A stretch of 64,000 bases of DNA, from positions 8,226,604-8,290,603 of the forward strand of contig JACDQD010000011.1 of assembly GCA_019843655.1 (NCBI GenBank), written 5' to 3'. Positions 26,801 through 40,200 of the stretch are shown one piece after another; position 1 is the first letter of the stretch, and the number at the start of each line of letters is the position of its first letter. The position numbers and the translations under genes were made by a program. Source of the stretch: Lethocerus indicus. Its lineage: Eukaryota; Arthropoda; Insecta; Hemiptera; Belostomatidae. The notes beneath the pieces were generated by a model. That model had not been told where the DNA came from, made no database searches, and worked only from the letters and a program-made list of their open reading frames with translations.

Positions 26801-29061
26801 ATTAATATATTATATAAATGTAATATTAATTGTTTCTCTTCTGTGTTTAATAGTATTTATGTTTTATCCAATATCCTATCAGTCCCATTTATATCTGATA
26901 AGATTATACATTTATTTGCAGGATGCATATTTAGGCCTTTTTTGAGTGTAGAAACACTTAGAACTTAAAATTGTGTTCAGATTTATAATTACTCAACAGG
27001 TTTTTGCTGGCCATTTTAAAATAGATAGAATGTTTTTCAAAAAAATATCTTAACTATGTTTGGCCTTCAAGTAAAGTTAAGTCAAACACTGCAACTGTTT
27101 TCTTGTCATATTGGCTACGAAATTTTACGTATGGTGATTTTGGATTACGGATGGTGAGTAACTCACCATAGGTTTGCAGTAATTTATAAAACAAATCATG
27201 AGTGTAGTTACCAATTGAAAATACCCATTTAGTGCTTGGCCTTCAAAGAAAGTGAAGTGATAACTTAACAGCTGGTTCATAGATACGTTCTGACCTTATT
27301 GGCTGTCTTTTAGAGTTTATCACATCACCATTAATACGTATCATTATTTCATATTAATAATAAAAGTTTATAGATTCTCATTTGTTTACAAATGTTTAAA
27401 ATGCCTTCCTTACAGCTGGGAATTGTAAATTAGTGTGTAAATTCCTTTATAACTGATTTTACATTACAGGGACAAGGTTACTTATAGTGAATGAGAAGTT
27501 GAATTCTCGACCCGCAAGGCCTGCTCATCCTCCACCACCTACAAGACTCAAAAGAGGTATGCCTTTGCATTAATACCCTTCCTTGTAAATGTATTTATCA
27601 AAACATAAAATGTATTTGCCCCATTGGCATGCAGTCAAATTAGTTTTTGGCATTTTTTTTTCAATTTTTTTTACATTCTATATTTTGTACCCTACCATTT
27701 TTTCGTACTGAAATATTTATATCCCTTTTTTGGCCATGCTTTTTTTCTACGGCTTATTTTTTTTTGTTTATTTTTGTTTGACTTTTTTTACTTAATCCAT
27801 TCCTTTGCAACACATGTAGTGGAAGTATTGGAACGCCCTGTTCACCACCACTGTTTTCTCTCAGATGTAACCGACGTCAGACGAATGGAAACAGCCCTTC
27901 TACGTTTATTGGAAGACTTCCATTCTGGAAAACTCAGAGCTTTCGGTAAGCTAAGTTCAATCTTTACATTGTACTCAGTTTTAGCGATGAATTCAGAAAT
28001 GCTGTTAGCATTTTGTCCTTTTGGCTTTTATTAGCAAGTCTGTATACGAAATTGTGGTACTGTGTTTAATGTTAATCTGCCTGCTGGTAGGTATTTTTTC
28101 ATTATCATTAGATTATATTTTACATTTTTATATCATACATTGATTTATGTTCATCATTCTACGAGACTACAGTCACGGTATTCTTCAAGATCTCCAGCAT
28201 ATTAAGAGGTTTATTTTTTTTAAAAAATTCCAGCACCCCGGTAAAAAGATGTTATAAATTTTTTGAACGGGTGAGAATAATTTGTGTTAGAATCCAATTG
28301 TTATTCATAAAAAAATGTTGAGTACCTGGAAGTAGTATTAATTTATTTTTGTATGTTTCTCAAATCTGTGTGTTGTGTGTAGATTGAATTGTTTAGATAT
28401 CTCCTTTTATTTAGAGAAGCATAGTCCTTTTAATCCATAATTATAAGAATCATCTTATTTCCCACTCCTTGAATGCTGCAATAGAACAAAATTGATATAT
28501 TATTAATATATACATTGATATGCTCTATTACCTTATTTTGTATATATAAGTTCATTCAGAATTTGCCATATCACATCAAATTTAACTTTTATTTGATCAT
28601 TACAAAAATTAGATATTTTTTTTGTTTATTCATTTTATTCTTTGTAACTTTGTACACTAGGCCACAGTTTGGGTGTTATGTATTCACTTCTAATGTATAT
28701 TTGACAGGTATAGATAACATCATTTTTTTTCTATTAAATTGTAAAATACACATTACTCTGCATTGGCATTGTTCAGTGGAATGAGGACAGCAATTTTCAG
28801 TTGAATTGGTAGTAAATGCTTCATAATTTATGTTTGTTAGGTAAAGATTGCAGTATGGAACAGATGACTGGAATAAGGGAACAGCAGGAGAGATTAGCAA
28901 GACTCCATTTTGAACTGGGCGCAACTCAAGAACTTTATACTCCGCTCAGTGATGATGGCCTCAGGCAGGGAAAACAGAACATGGCAGCACTTATGTCAAG
29001 CCTGGAACAACTGAGCGAATCAATTGAAAAATTGCATACATTTTCAAGCCAACCTGAATAA
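23805..29061 (+). CDS. CCDC28: Coiled-coil domain-containing protein 28 (CCDC28A/B homologue)
   Basis: Five exons, 23805-23987, 26367-26505, 27470-27556, 27820-27945 and 28841-29061, join with matching phases into a 251-residue protein ending in TAA. The first ATG in the open frame is at 23805. Residues 1-140 are low-complexity (acidic, then Ser-rich, then Pro/Arg-rich). From about residue 145 the conserved CCDC28 core follows: FLSDVTDVRRMETALLRLLE, then FHSGKLRAFG and EQMTGIREQQERLARLHFEL, ending in a leucine-rich coiled coil that stops in LHTFSSQPE. Vertebrate CCDC28 proteins are about 180-200 residues, so the N-terminus is longer here. In vertebrates CCDC28B modifies Bardet-Biedl syndrome and affects cilium length and mTORC2; the paralogues cannot be told apart here. 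Exon 1 is CpG-rich, and intron 1 spans 2.4 kb. Confidence 0.9.
25575..25599. repeat. GT dinucleotide microsatellite in CCDC28 intron 1
   Basis: About twelve GT units on the plus strand within the first intron. Confidence 0.95.
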
Positions 29062-29383
29062 TAATTATTTCTTGTTTCATTGTTACTTAAAGCTCATGCT
29101 TTTGTATATATACATTGTTAAAAAAAGTTTGTAATATATAATTCATTATTCCCCGTTCTTATGTTGTTTTCTTTGATTCATTCTATCCTTTTTTTCTTTT
29201 GTGATAATTATATGCTTTATTTCATTTAACTCTGGGTACTTAGTAGTTGTAGGAATCACAGTTTCTTACAACAGAGTCTGCAGTTTTCAACTTTTCAGTT
29301 CACAGTCTAAATAACAGTCATATAATTGTTGACTGAATTTTTTAAGTATGTATAATTTGTAATGAATAAGCTAGACTAAGTAC

Positions 29384-29389
29384 AATAAA
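29384..29389 (+). terminator. Polyadenylation signal AATAAA for CCDC28
   Basis: This canonical AATAAA lies about 320 bases after the CCDC28 stop codon and about 320 bases before the CCDC180 start. It sets the likely end of the CCDC28 transcript. Confidence 0.5.
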
Positions 29390-29706
29390 TAAATTAAGCA
29401 TTAGATTCTGTATTCTTCTGCCAGTGTTTTTAGATTGTTCTAAGAGTCCGTATTTAGAATATTTTAGATTATGTTGATAAAAATGGTTTAATTTTCCTTA
29501 ATATTTTAATTAGTGTAGCATAGATTTTTAATTTATAACTCAAATCAGAAAGACGCCTAAATATGGTATTTATACTAAAATAACAAATACATTACAAATA
29601 TACAACATGCATTTTGTGAGTCATATGATACAGCTTTTGTCTTTTGTCTCTGGTTGCGTGTGGTGTGTTCTCATAATAAAATCAGTTTTAAAATTAGTCA
29701 CTAAAT

Positions 29707-32700
29707 ATGTCAAATATGTGGGGATTAGAAAATCGTTTAAGAGCTATTTCTCCAACCAAAGAAGAAATATGGAGTGTAAAGGCCTTAACTGAAGATCCTA
29801 CTCCACATACAGGTAAGTTCAAGGTTTGGCCTGGCTGCTATCTTTATTTAAAGCTTGTAAGTGTTCAAGGACAAAGAATAAACAAAATAAATTATAATAT
29901 AAAACTTCCGACCTGTAATTTATAATACAACTGTTAACTCTACATAATAAAACTAGGATAAATTTTAACCTGAGGGAGTAATTCAATTACACGTACAAGT
30001 CAAGAATCGCAAATGCGTTAACCAATCGAACAGGAGCCTGCAAAATACTGCCTGGCCAACTAGGAAATTTCGTTCATTTCCATCTTCCTTGTAAACTAAA
30101 AACACAGTTTTAGACATTCATGACGATTTTCAGAATGTTTTCCCTCGTGATTTTCTCGCGACCGCCATTAACATTTCGTTAACAATGGCCACTATGCATG
30201 GCACTGCCTTCTTACTGAGGTCATGTTTTTTGAACATTCATAGTTATAAGGACAAAATGAATAATATTAACTTTAATCGAAACACCTCCACCGATCTAGA
30301 GATAAATTTTGAGTACAGTATAAATACCTCATTGTATGAGTGGAGAGTATGCCGTCCGTATAAAAAAACTGGAGCCTCGATCTGTTGATTATATCGTTTC
30401 TCTCGGTAAATGTAATATTCGCGAAAATTTCAGAAGGAAAATACGTTTGCACCATACTGGACAGGATGGAAACCCTCAGGCGGGACAGACTCGGCAAAGC
30501 TTCGGAGCGGTTGAGGAACGATATTCAGCGGATAGGTGAGAGGTGCACTGAAGAGAATAAAACGCTCGCGGACAGGTTGAAGTCGCAATTGAACAGTATC
30601 GAAGACGAGATCAGGGGCAATTTAGAGCTGGAGCCTGAAAGGGTCGGGAACTTGAATTACGAATGGAACGAGGCCGTGGACACCTGGCGGTCGGACATCA
30701 GACAGACCAACAGCTTTCTGTCGACCGAATGTAAGAAAGCACTGATGAAGCACAGGGAACTTTTATTGGCTTCGAAGAGTTTCTCCGAAGACGAAATTGT
30801 TTCGACGATAAGAGGCATTGTATCGGTACACTCTGTAAAATAAATCCGAACAAATAGGACAACTGAAATGGTTAAACAATGTTTCGGATAATAATTTAAA
30901 AAAATATATATATACATTTCAGGAATTTAACCAAATCATCGTCAACAACGAACAGGTTTACGAAGATACCGAATTGCACCTCAAACTTCTGGGCGAGACT
31001 GTTGTTAGCGAATGGAAGTGCTCGTACGAGCAGAGGGAAATTTTAAGACGGCAGAAGTAAGCTCATGTGGCGACACTTTTAATCGGTTGATCCTCGGTAT
31101 TCGGTAAATGGTATTTCACAATGTCTCGAAATTACATCCGAAACGGTAACAGGACCGATCTCGTTTCAGGCCGGAAGTAGAAGAAGTGCCGGAAGTGGTT
31201 GAACAACCGAAGGACACCTATTTGGAAGACAGCATTTCGCTGCTGAACGGGCAGCTGTCCGAACCAATCGCCAACATCGATAAGAAATGTGGAAACGAAT
31301 TAACTCAATTTCTCGAGCATTTAGGTAACATATTCGTGCGCCTCAATGATACAATTTCTCTGGTAAGTAATTAAGTACAAAGTATGAATGCAAATATTGA
31401 TCACGAAATGCTCGCCTGGCACTTCTAGGTGTCTCGCTTCTTTTAGTTAAAAGGTATACATTAAATGTGTTTGTTTAACGTATACACATATTTATAACGC
31501 AATTATATTTTATATTATATTTAAATGATATAAACGATTAATACTTATTCGGAGTTTGAAACCAAATTGATTGACAGAAACCTGTAAGGGAAACATGTTG
31601 AGTTCTGAAATAGACGCAATATCCCTGATCACTAAGTATGTAGAGGATCACGCAGAAAGTAAATCAGAGGCGGGCGAAGAAGGGGGGTGTGAAGACGACA
31701 TCGATCCTAAATATTACAGGGTACGCAATCACCATTCTTACAAAATATTCATGTTGACACGGCGTATAAACGGTACAACATAAAGCCCCCTGGGGCCTGA
31801 TTTTATGAAAAATATACAATGGACAACAGCATTTTTACTGTACAAATCATTAAATATGAGAAAAACTTTCTGTATGTCACTGTTGTTAAGAATACCAACA
31901 TACCTTGTAATTTTGGACCTCCACAAACATCGATGAGAATATTTCATACCGCCTCTATTATTATTAGACATTCGGAAAATGGTACAGGGCGCAGTGTCAC
32001 TTAGAATAAACTTTAATTTTAACGCAGGATTCGAGCGTAAGGTTTTTAACTGCATTGGGAGACTACATCAAGAAAACTCAAACAATGGCGAATAATATGG
32101 CTAGAATTTGGAACGATTTAATGAAAAGACTTTCCACAGGGGCAGATTTAATTATGGCTGCTATGAGCTCAAAAAGAAAACTAGCCTTGAATGCTATTCA
32201 GGTACATATAATTTTTTGTCTTTTGGCAAATGATACACAAATGTATTAACATGATAATCAAAGGATTTCTGTAGTCTCATATAAAGTGATAGAACCTATC
32301 ATATCTCTCTGTTTTGTCAGCTGAAATCTACTGAATAATTTTGAGTCCAAGAAATGAAACATACAGCCATAATTTACAATGCATACTAACAAATTATATG
32401 GCTGACTACTTGAATGATATTGTCAATATATACTTTTGTGTCCTTGTGATAATTTATTTCTTAAAAAACAGAGGTCAGGAAATACAAAATAGGCCAATTA
32501 ATCTTCATCACAGAATACTAATATGGATACAGTTTAAAATTCTTCACAGACAATAGAAAAGGACTACAATTATCTATTGGATAAATTAAGAGAGTCTTCA
32601 GGAGAAGATGAGTTGTGTGAGACACGGGACAGTATACTATCAATATTAGAACAATCACAACACGAGTAAGATTGAGAATCTATACAATATTAAAAAATAC

Positions 32701-35700
32701 AATCAATTGCTTCAAATTAAAAAAAATCACCATTATAACCATACAGCAACTGAAGTTTTAGGTTTAAACAGGTATGAAAATATGAACAAAGAAGAGAAAA
32801 TATTTTTGAACAAATATGATAAAATATGTCAATCAGCCAGAAATGTAATACTTGCTGAAATTGTGTTGATGAGAGAGACATTTGATAAAAATGAATCTAT
32901 AGTTGTACCACAATTTTCTTCTGAGGTTAACATCCAAAATAATGACATAGAAGAAAACAGTGAAGAGCATCAGATCAAATTTACATTGCGAGCCATTCAG
33001 AATTGGATGGATGGGTAAGGAATGTGCTGTAACTAACTTAAAAGTTCAAGTTGAACTATAAAAAAAGTGTGTGATAGCTCAATAAATAATTATTGACAAT
33101 AAATTAATTTTTAATTTTATACAGCTATATGGAAACTGTTGAAAATATATCTCGGCAGCTGAATGTGTACATTCGAAATTGGTTCAATAATTGGTACAAA
33201 AAGAAATGTACAGAAGTAGATGAAATATTGCAAAGCAATTTGGATAAACTGGAGAACAAGAGGGACAGGATATCAAGAGATGTGCATGACGTGAGGGTAG
33301 CAGAGTTGGAAGCTCATTCTCAGAGATTGGTATCCCATGAACTGGTAATTACATTTTCAACTTATATATTGTGATACACACTAGTATTTTTATATTCCCA
33401 TTATCAATTTCACTACAATTATACTATATTGCTATATAGTCCCTATAATGGAAAATATACAAACCTGTCAATGTTAATTTTACATTAGGCCATTAAAGAC
33501 ATATTCAATGAAATAATATCACTTCATGGACAAGTCAAAAATGAGATTAAAGCCATAACTGATGATCTAAATAATTGGATACATGAGAACATAAATGAAG
33601 TAGAAGCTGTAAAAACTTTGCACGCTATAGCCAGAAATGTGGAAAAGGTAGCAAAAACTCAGTTATATTTTTCCATTACTCCTGCAATTCCCATTGTCTA
33701 AAATTTAATTCCTTATAATGCAGTTAAAAAACAAGGCTGTTAGGTGTAATAAAATGAAAAGACGGGTGGCCAAGCAAGCTAACCTAATAGTCGAAAGAAA
33801 AATAATCTGGATGCGAAGGGCCAATGTAGCATTCATGAAGGCAATAAGGTTAAGATTGGATAATATTTAATCAGTGTTAGCTGCCATATTAAATTGACCA
33901 AAGGTTAATATGGCAATTTCTCCAGGCTATTCAGTGAAGGGGGTAATTACAGTTCAGGTGAAGCCAAATTAACAATGGGAAAACTGAAAAAACTTGAAAC
34001 ATTTATTGATAGAACAGGTTCCAAGATTAAATCAAAATTTGCCGCTTATGTATCAGAAAGCAATAAATCCATTGAACTGGACCATGTAAATGCCATAACA
34101 GCGAGGTATTATAATGTTTACACGTTGTCCCTTTTAAATTAAAATATTATGCAACATTAAATCAATACAATGTTTAATTTCAATAAGTATTAACCACATG
34201 TTAATGTTAATTTTAACCTTTACTGTAGTTGTTTTTCTAGTTAAGTTTGATTCCAATTCTCCAAAATTTAATATGCTTCAGCTGGAGTTTGGTTGCAAGG
34301 AAATTGAGGTTCAAGGAAAAAAGAAACTGGCTGATTGAAAGAGTAAAAAATGCTTTGAAACGAGAAGTGTTCAATGCAAAATGTTGCAACAAGAATATTG
34401 ATAACTTATTGAATACAGTGGACAGTCTGGAGGAAGAACAGTGGAAACAAATATCTAAAGAAATTGATCGATGGCTGCTATACTTTTCAATTCCTGCAAA
34501 TTCAATAAAGCTTGGTACTTCCTAGGGAAATCATCTTCCCTTATAAAATGATTAAATGTTAAAACTTACTTTGTGGTTCTATATCAAATTATTATAAGAC
34601 ATGGTCCTTTGACATTTAATTCAGTTGCACCTGAATAACATATTCACACTGTATCCACAATAAGGGTTCTTAAAATATAAAAAATGTTAATGAAATAATA
34701 CATGATTTCAGAATTTGAGAATGCTAATGAAACTTTAAATAAGGTTAATACAGACAAAGAAAGAAAACTTTCCAGTAAGAAAGGCAAGTCAACTGATAAA
34801 AGAAAACAAGAGTGCAAACCTTTATTTCGATTTACAACAAATCCACCAGAAGTCAGACTTGATAATTTCCTGCAGAATACTAAGATTTTATTGCACAATC
34901 AGTTCAACAATATCCAAGAAGCTGCCACTGTATGTAATGATACAACGAATAAAGAAACAAGTATAAGTTAGGCAAAAAGTACAGAAATGTCTCAATTCTA
35001 ATTTCAGGAATGTTACTTCACAGAAAGCCAAGACGAAACAAGTAAATCACAGGTGAAACCGGGAAAAAAATCAAATCAAAATGCAGAATCAAATGAAAAG
35101 GAATATCAAGAAGTGATGTATGAAACGACCAATAAATTCCATAAGTACAATTTTCAATGTGAGACAGCATGGTTAGGAATGGTCTACGGTAAATTATAAT
35201 ACCTAAAAATCTAGAAATTTCTGTTATATCCTTAATTATCATTAACTGAACAGTATGGAAAATATATGATTTTTTTATAATAAACTAATTGAAACAAAAG
35301 AAAAATTATAATTTAAAAAGTAATGAATCCATTATATACACTTACCTGCTCCACCAAATTAATTCTCCCTGGCTAATCAAATTTATTACACTTCAGTGTA
35401 AAATGTTGACTACAGTCAAGATCACAAATGACAACAATTTTAATTCTTTGAAGGTTTATTCTTTGCACCTAGAAATGCTAAATTTGACAACCTTGAATTA
35501 ACCCTGTAACCTTCAGTGTCAATTACCAGGTCCCCAACTTTTTAAAATGTGTATTGTTATATAACATTAGAACAAAATTCCATTATTTGAAATATAAACC
35601 ATTTTGCATAAATTGCATGTTTAATAAATAAAAAAATAACTTTCAATTTTCTTGGTAGATATGCTGTGCATGGTTTTGAAAAAAAGGACAACTTGCAACA

Positions 35701-36840
35701 AGTATGTGTTGAAAATCCTGAAAGAATTTCAAGACGCATGGAACACCAAACTAAATGATATGATGAAGTCAACATTCCAAAGATTGGAAGAGGCCGAAAT
35801 ACATGGGAGGAAGGAGTGGAAAATAATTCAAGATAGGCTCAAACCATGGCATGGATTTCCAGAAAACAAAGCTTTACTGAAAAAACTCCACCAAGAAGCT
35901 GATGAACAGTGTAAAGAAGCGGCTGCAGAATACATTTACATTATTAAAGAACACAGGGTACTCCAATTCCTACCTGTTCTATGACAATGAATGTATATTT
36001 TACTATAAAAGATGTTAATAACAATTTTGTAAATATGTTCAGGACAACCTAGACGGAACATTGAGTGAGCTGAATTCTCAGCTTCATAGCTTGCTAGAAG
36101 CTGCGGAGCAAGTTCAAGGTCTCACCTTCTTTGAAAATAACATGAAAGACAAATTATCAGCAACACTCAGTTTTGTTGTGAGATTCATCCAGACTGAAAG
36201 CAACAGAGACAGTAAATACTCTGCACTGAATTATTCTAAAGGAATAAAAAGTGATTACCAGATATATCTCATACATATGTAAATATGTTCCAGATTTTAA
36301 AGAATCAAGCTTATCTAGCATAAGTTTTCCAACTAACCCAAACAAGTTATGTAAAGTGATTTTTTTATTATTACAAGAAATTATTCCAGAAGAAACATCT
36401 GTATTTGATCTGACAGAAGAAATATCACAACTTTCAGTAAGACTGAATTTATCCACAATCAATAATTAATTATAAGTGTACAAGAATTATATTTTGTATT
36501 TTATTTTACAGCTCATTCCTATACCTGATAAGGACTTGACTAGATTTGATTTGGATGATTTTAAGACAAATTATAAAAAGGTAAATGAATTAAAACCATT
36601 TTCTGCTTATTTAACATTTATCTAACAGAATATATATAATCAAATTTCTGTTATCAGTTGGGAAATATAAATTTATCCTTAAAAACACAATTACAGGAAA
36701 TCAACAATCAGAAGGCCATGCAACTCTCTGGTTGTGCAAAAAGACTTTCAGCTCAAAACCAAGAACTGCATAACCGTTGCAAACAATGGATACTCGATGT
36801 TCATTCCATTCATAAACTGTATGAACGTAAACCCATCTAA
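29707..36840 (+). CDS. CCDC180: CCDC180-like axonemal coiled-coil protein
   Basis: Twenty exons: 29707-29812, 30434-30819, 30923-31056, 31170-31324 (or 31362), 31578-31720, 32028-32201, 32550-32665, 32772-33014, 33125-33344, 33489-33647, 33724-33848, 33926-34105, 34246-34514, 34712-34929, 35008-35188, 35659-35957, 36043-36211, 36390-36436, 36512-36580, 36658-36840. Joined with the 31324 donor they give about 1,191 residues. The protein is highly charged and almost wholly helical, with no signal peptide or membrane span. The N-terminal part (METLRRDRLGKASERLRNDI) and C-terminal part (TCNKYVLKILKEFQDAWNTK onward) suggest the DUF4455/DUF4456 architecture of CCDC180, a sperm-flagellum-linked protein. 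The assignment rests on remembered family character, not a search. Oddities: the exon 4-5 phase conflict, and CpG-rich exons 2-5 followed by CpG-poor exons 7-20. The true start could instead be the Met codon near 30468. Confidence 0.65.
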
Positions 36841-37020
36841 TAGATCTATACAAAACTAGAACTGTGTATGATAAAATATATACATACAAGACTGGGAAGC
36901 ATATTATTTTATTATTGACAGTTCTTGATTGGATGAAAAACATACATAAAAAAATCAACAAGAAAAACAGATTTAAAGGAATTAATTAATATATTATGCT
37001 ATTTGGAATAATGATCACAA

Positions 37021-37026
37021 AATAAA
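37021..37026 (+). terminator. Polyadenylation signal AATAAA for the CCDC180-like gene
   Basis: AATAAA about 180 bases after the stop codon at 36840. The convergent PMPCA gene ends its coding region at 37289, so the two 3' ends nearly meet. Confidence 0.4.
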
Positions 37027-37184
37027 AAATAAGTCACAACTCTAGTAAGTACTATCTACATCTTGATGAACGATGAGTCATTAGGGGAAACAGACTTTGA
37101 ACGCTAATTAACTGTAATTTCTTTGCACTGCATTTGACAACGATACCTCAAACTCGTGATTTTATTTATTACTATTACGCTCGA

Positions 37185-37190
37185 TTTATT
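37185..37190 (-). terminator. Polyadenylation signal for PMPCA
   Basis: AATAAA on the minus strand, about 100 bases past the PMPCA stop codon. It lies between the two convergent genes. Confidence 0.45.
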
Positions 37191-37288
37191 TCTCACTTTG
37201 CATAGAATCAGTTAGAACATTTCAGAACGATTTTCTGGCTGAGATTTCAGGGCGCATCAGGAGATACAACCTCGGTTCTTGTTAGGGA

Positions 37289-40200
37289 TTAGGTGAACAG
37301 AGACAATCTACCCTTGCCTTGGGCCTTGCTTTCTTTACCTGATAGCAGTGATTGAATCTGAGCTAAATCAGGCAAATTTCTAATGTCGCCCCGTGCAGCC
37401 ACCGAAGGTTGGGATTTCAACATTTTTGAGGCGGCGCGCTCTATATCGGCAGAGGTAATTTTTTCTGTAAACATAAGATTGCGCAACAAAATATTAATCA
37501 TTAATTTCTATTTGTAAAAATGCAGAAAAATAAATACTTAATATATTTTCACATATTAATTAATAAACTGATGTATAATAATGTAAGAAAAATTATAAAG
37601 CTAATTTCAACACAATATTTGCGTTGTGTCCATAGTTTTTTCCATGTATATTAAATTAGTTATTGACTACCAGATAGTATTAGAACTTGGTCCTTCAAAC
37701 TTTTCCTACACAATAATTCCTTCACAAATGTTAATTTTCAATTAATTTTCTCTCACCAATTTCCTCAATGAACACCGAAGGAGATTTCCTGAAGCCAGTC
37801 GCCAGAACCTGTCTTCCGATATCCTCAAACATTAAAGGCGGGCTTCTAGATTCATCAATATCATTGACTGTAACTGTACTTTTGCCCTCTGCAATTCAAT
37901 GGAAAAAAATGTTGATTAATGGAAAAAAAAACTAGTTTTTTCTTCACTAAGTTACAAATCAACGCTGACAAAGTAGAGTGAGAATAATGAAACTTAAAAA
38001 TCAACTGAAAATCTAAATCGATTCAAAGCTCAGATAGATTTATGAAAGTCAACCTTAAGTTCTGTGTCCTCAACTTCGCATGCCATAGCAACCATTTCCT
38101 TGGTGAGAACATCGACCATATCACGAACATATTTGGGTGGTGCACTTGCATGAATGAAAAATAATCCTGTATCAGAGTAAGACTGACTGAATGCAGTGGC
38201 GCTAAACATGCAATGATACCTGGAATTTTAAATCACTGCTTTAAGATCGGTTATTATAAAAACGTATACGATAAATTTAATGAGTTAACTAACATGGTGT
38301 GATGATACTCATCAATTAAATAATTGGAATTATATGAAAAATCAGTTTCACTGTTAATCTCTCATACTGTTCTTTCATGCATCTTATTTTAATTCAAATT
38401 TCTGCATGTTTGTGTCCAATTATTTAATCTATCAATATTCCTTTATTTTATCAGCATGTCACAAATACAAATATTACATATCAATGGTATACCCAAACGT
38501 CCTCCTTAGATAAGACCTGCTCAAAGCAAGGGCCTTGGTAATTTGATATACTTTAATTTGGCTGAATATGACAGTGGGTTTACCATTGAAATATAACAAT
38601 CTTTATGAAACTGATTGATTTATCTTTTACATGCAAGGAACTAGCTAGAAAATGCCTCTTAAACTGGAAAAAAAAATTATTTTTTATTTTCTTTTTAAAA
38701 GCTCTCAAACTGCAGCCTGGTTAGATCAACCACAGATAAAATGGGACTACTGTATGATGGTACAACTTATCAAAACACTATGAACTTTATATAATCCTAC
38801 TTTAACAATAATAATTTACCTATTAAGTACATTTGTATAGAGTCTGGTGTACATCCCTTTGCCCGGTCCGCCAGCACTGAAACTTCCACCACCTCCCATA
38901 ATTACACTCAAGACGCACATGGCAATGAAATCCGGTTCCTGGTGACCGCAACCTTCCAGGCCTATTACAACATGGGCAAGTTCTGGCAATCCAGAAGGTC
39001 CTGCATGTTGAGGGATTCGACATTCTTCCTACAAAATGTTTGTAGTCATTTAATAAATAATACATAATGATAGAATAATGAGCATCTCTTCTATATCTGT
39101 TAAAACCATGTAGGATAAAGTCATATAAATATAAACTTGTATTTATCAGATTTCACAATCCAAAATAATAATTAATAAAAAAATGTTTACCTTAACCAAA
39201 CCACCAGTGTACTGTGCAATGGAATTATCTATCAGTCCATTATACCTAGATGATATTGATTCACCATTCCAGATCGGTTCTTTTTCGACAAAATGCCTAT
39301 AAAGAACAATGAAAAAAATTAAACTAAAATGTACAAATCTATTTAAAAGTTAAAAAATTGTTAATATCCTGCTTACCTCTGAACAGATTCGACCAGGTCA
39401 TCATGCTCAATACCGACTCCCGCTACAACCATTCTCTGAGGTTTATAATGATTCTTCAAAAACCCCATGATTACATTTCTATCGATTATGCGAAGGTTTT
39501 CTTCAGGGCATATTTTTGGCAATCCAAGAGTGTTGTCCCTATAAGCGGCCTAAACAAGAAACTAATTTAAAATAATTATTTGTCTTATTATTACACTAAA
39601 AAAATGAAGTCAATATACGGACACTGTTCAAAATTCTTATAAATGAAAAAATGACTGACAATATTCAAAGTATCAAACAATTGGTTAAGCACTATTTGAA
39701 TTATTCAATTATTACCAGTTTGATAATTTTTTTACAAAATATTACAGTGTTGGTCAATTCTGAGTTTTAAATTCCAATTTTATACTCAGTCTTATGCCAA
39801 ATTTCACAATAGTTAGTTATAAATTATGTAATTAGTATTATGGAAAAAATGAAAGTAAATGCAGAAAATATTTGAGAACAAATAAAAATTTAAAATTCAA
39901 TTCTTTTCACAAAAAAATGTTAACTTATGGTAATAAATTATAGCTGTTTAATTCCAAGGGTTTTATTGCATGTTTTAATTATATTAGATTAAATGAGATG
40001 TCAATATTCATTTATAAGTACATTTTGCTAGCATTTAAATAAAAATTAATTAATACTCACAGCATGAATCATATCCATAAGAATTGTTTCTTGTTCTGGC
40101 CTTGTCATAAGGTTTTCTAGTTCAAATTTAATATGCTGCCTTGCTATATCTACCTAAACAGAAATTTCAAATATCATAGGAACAGAATTATTCATATAAA

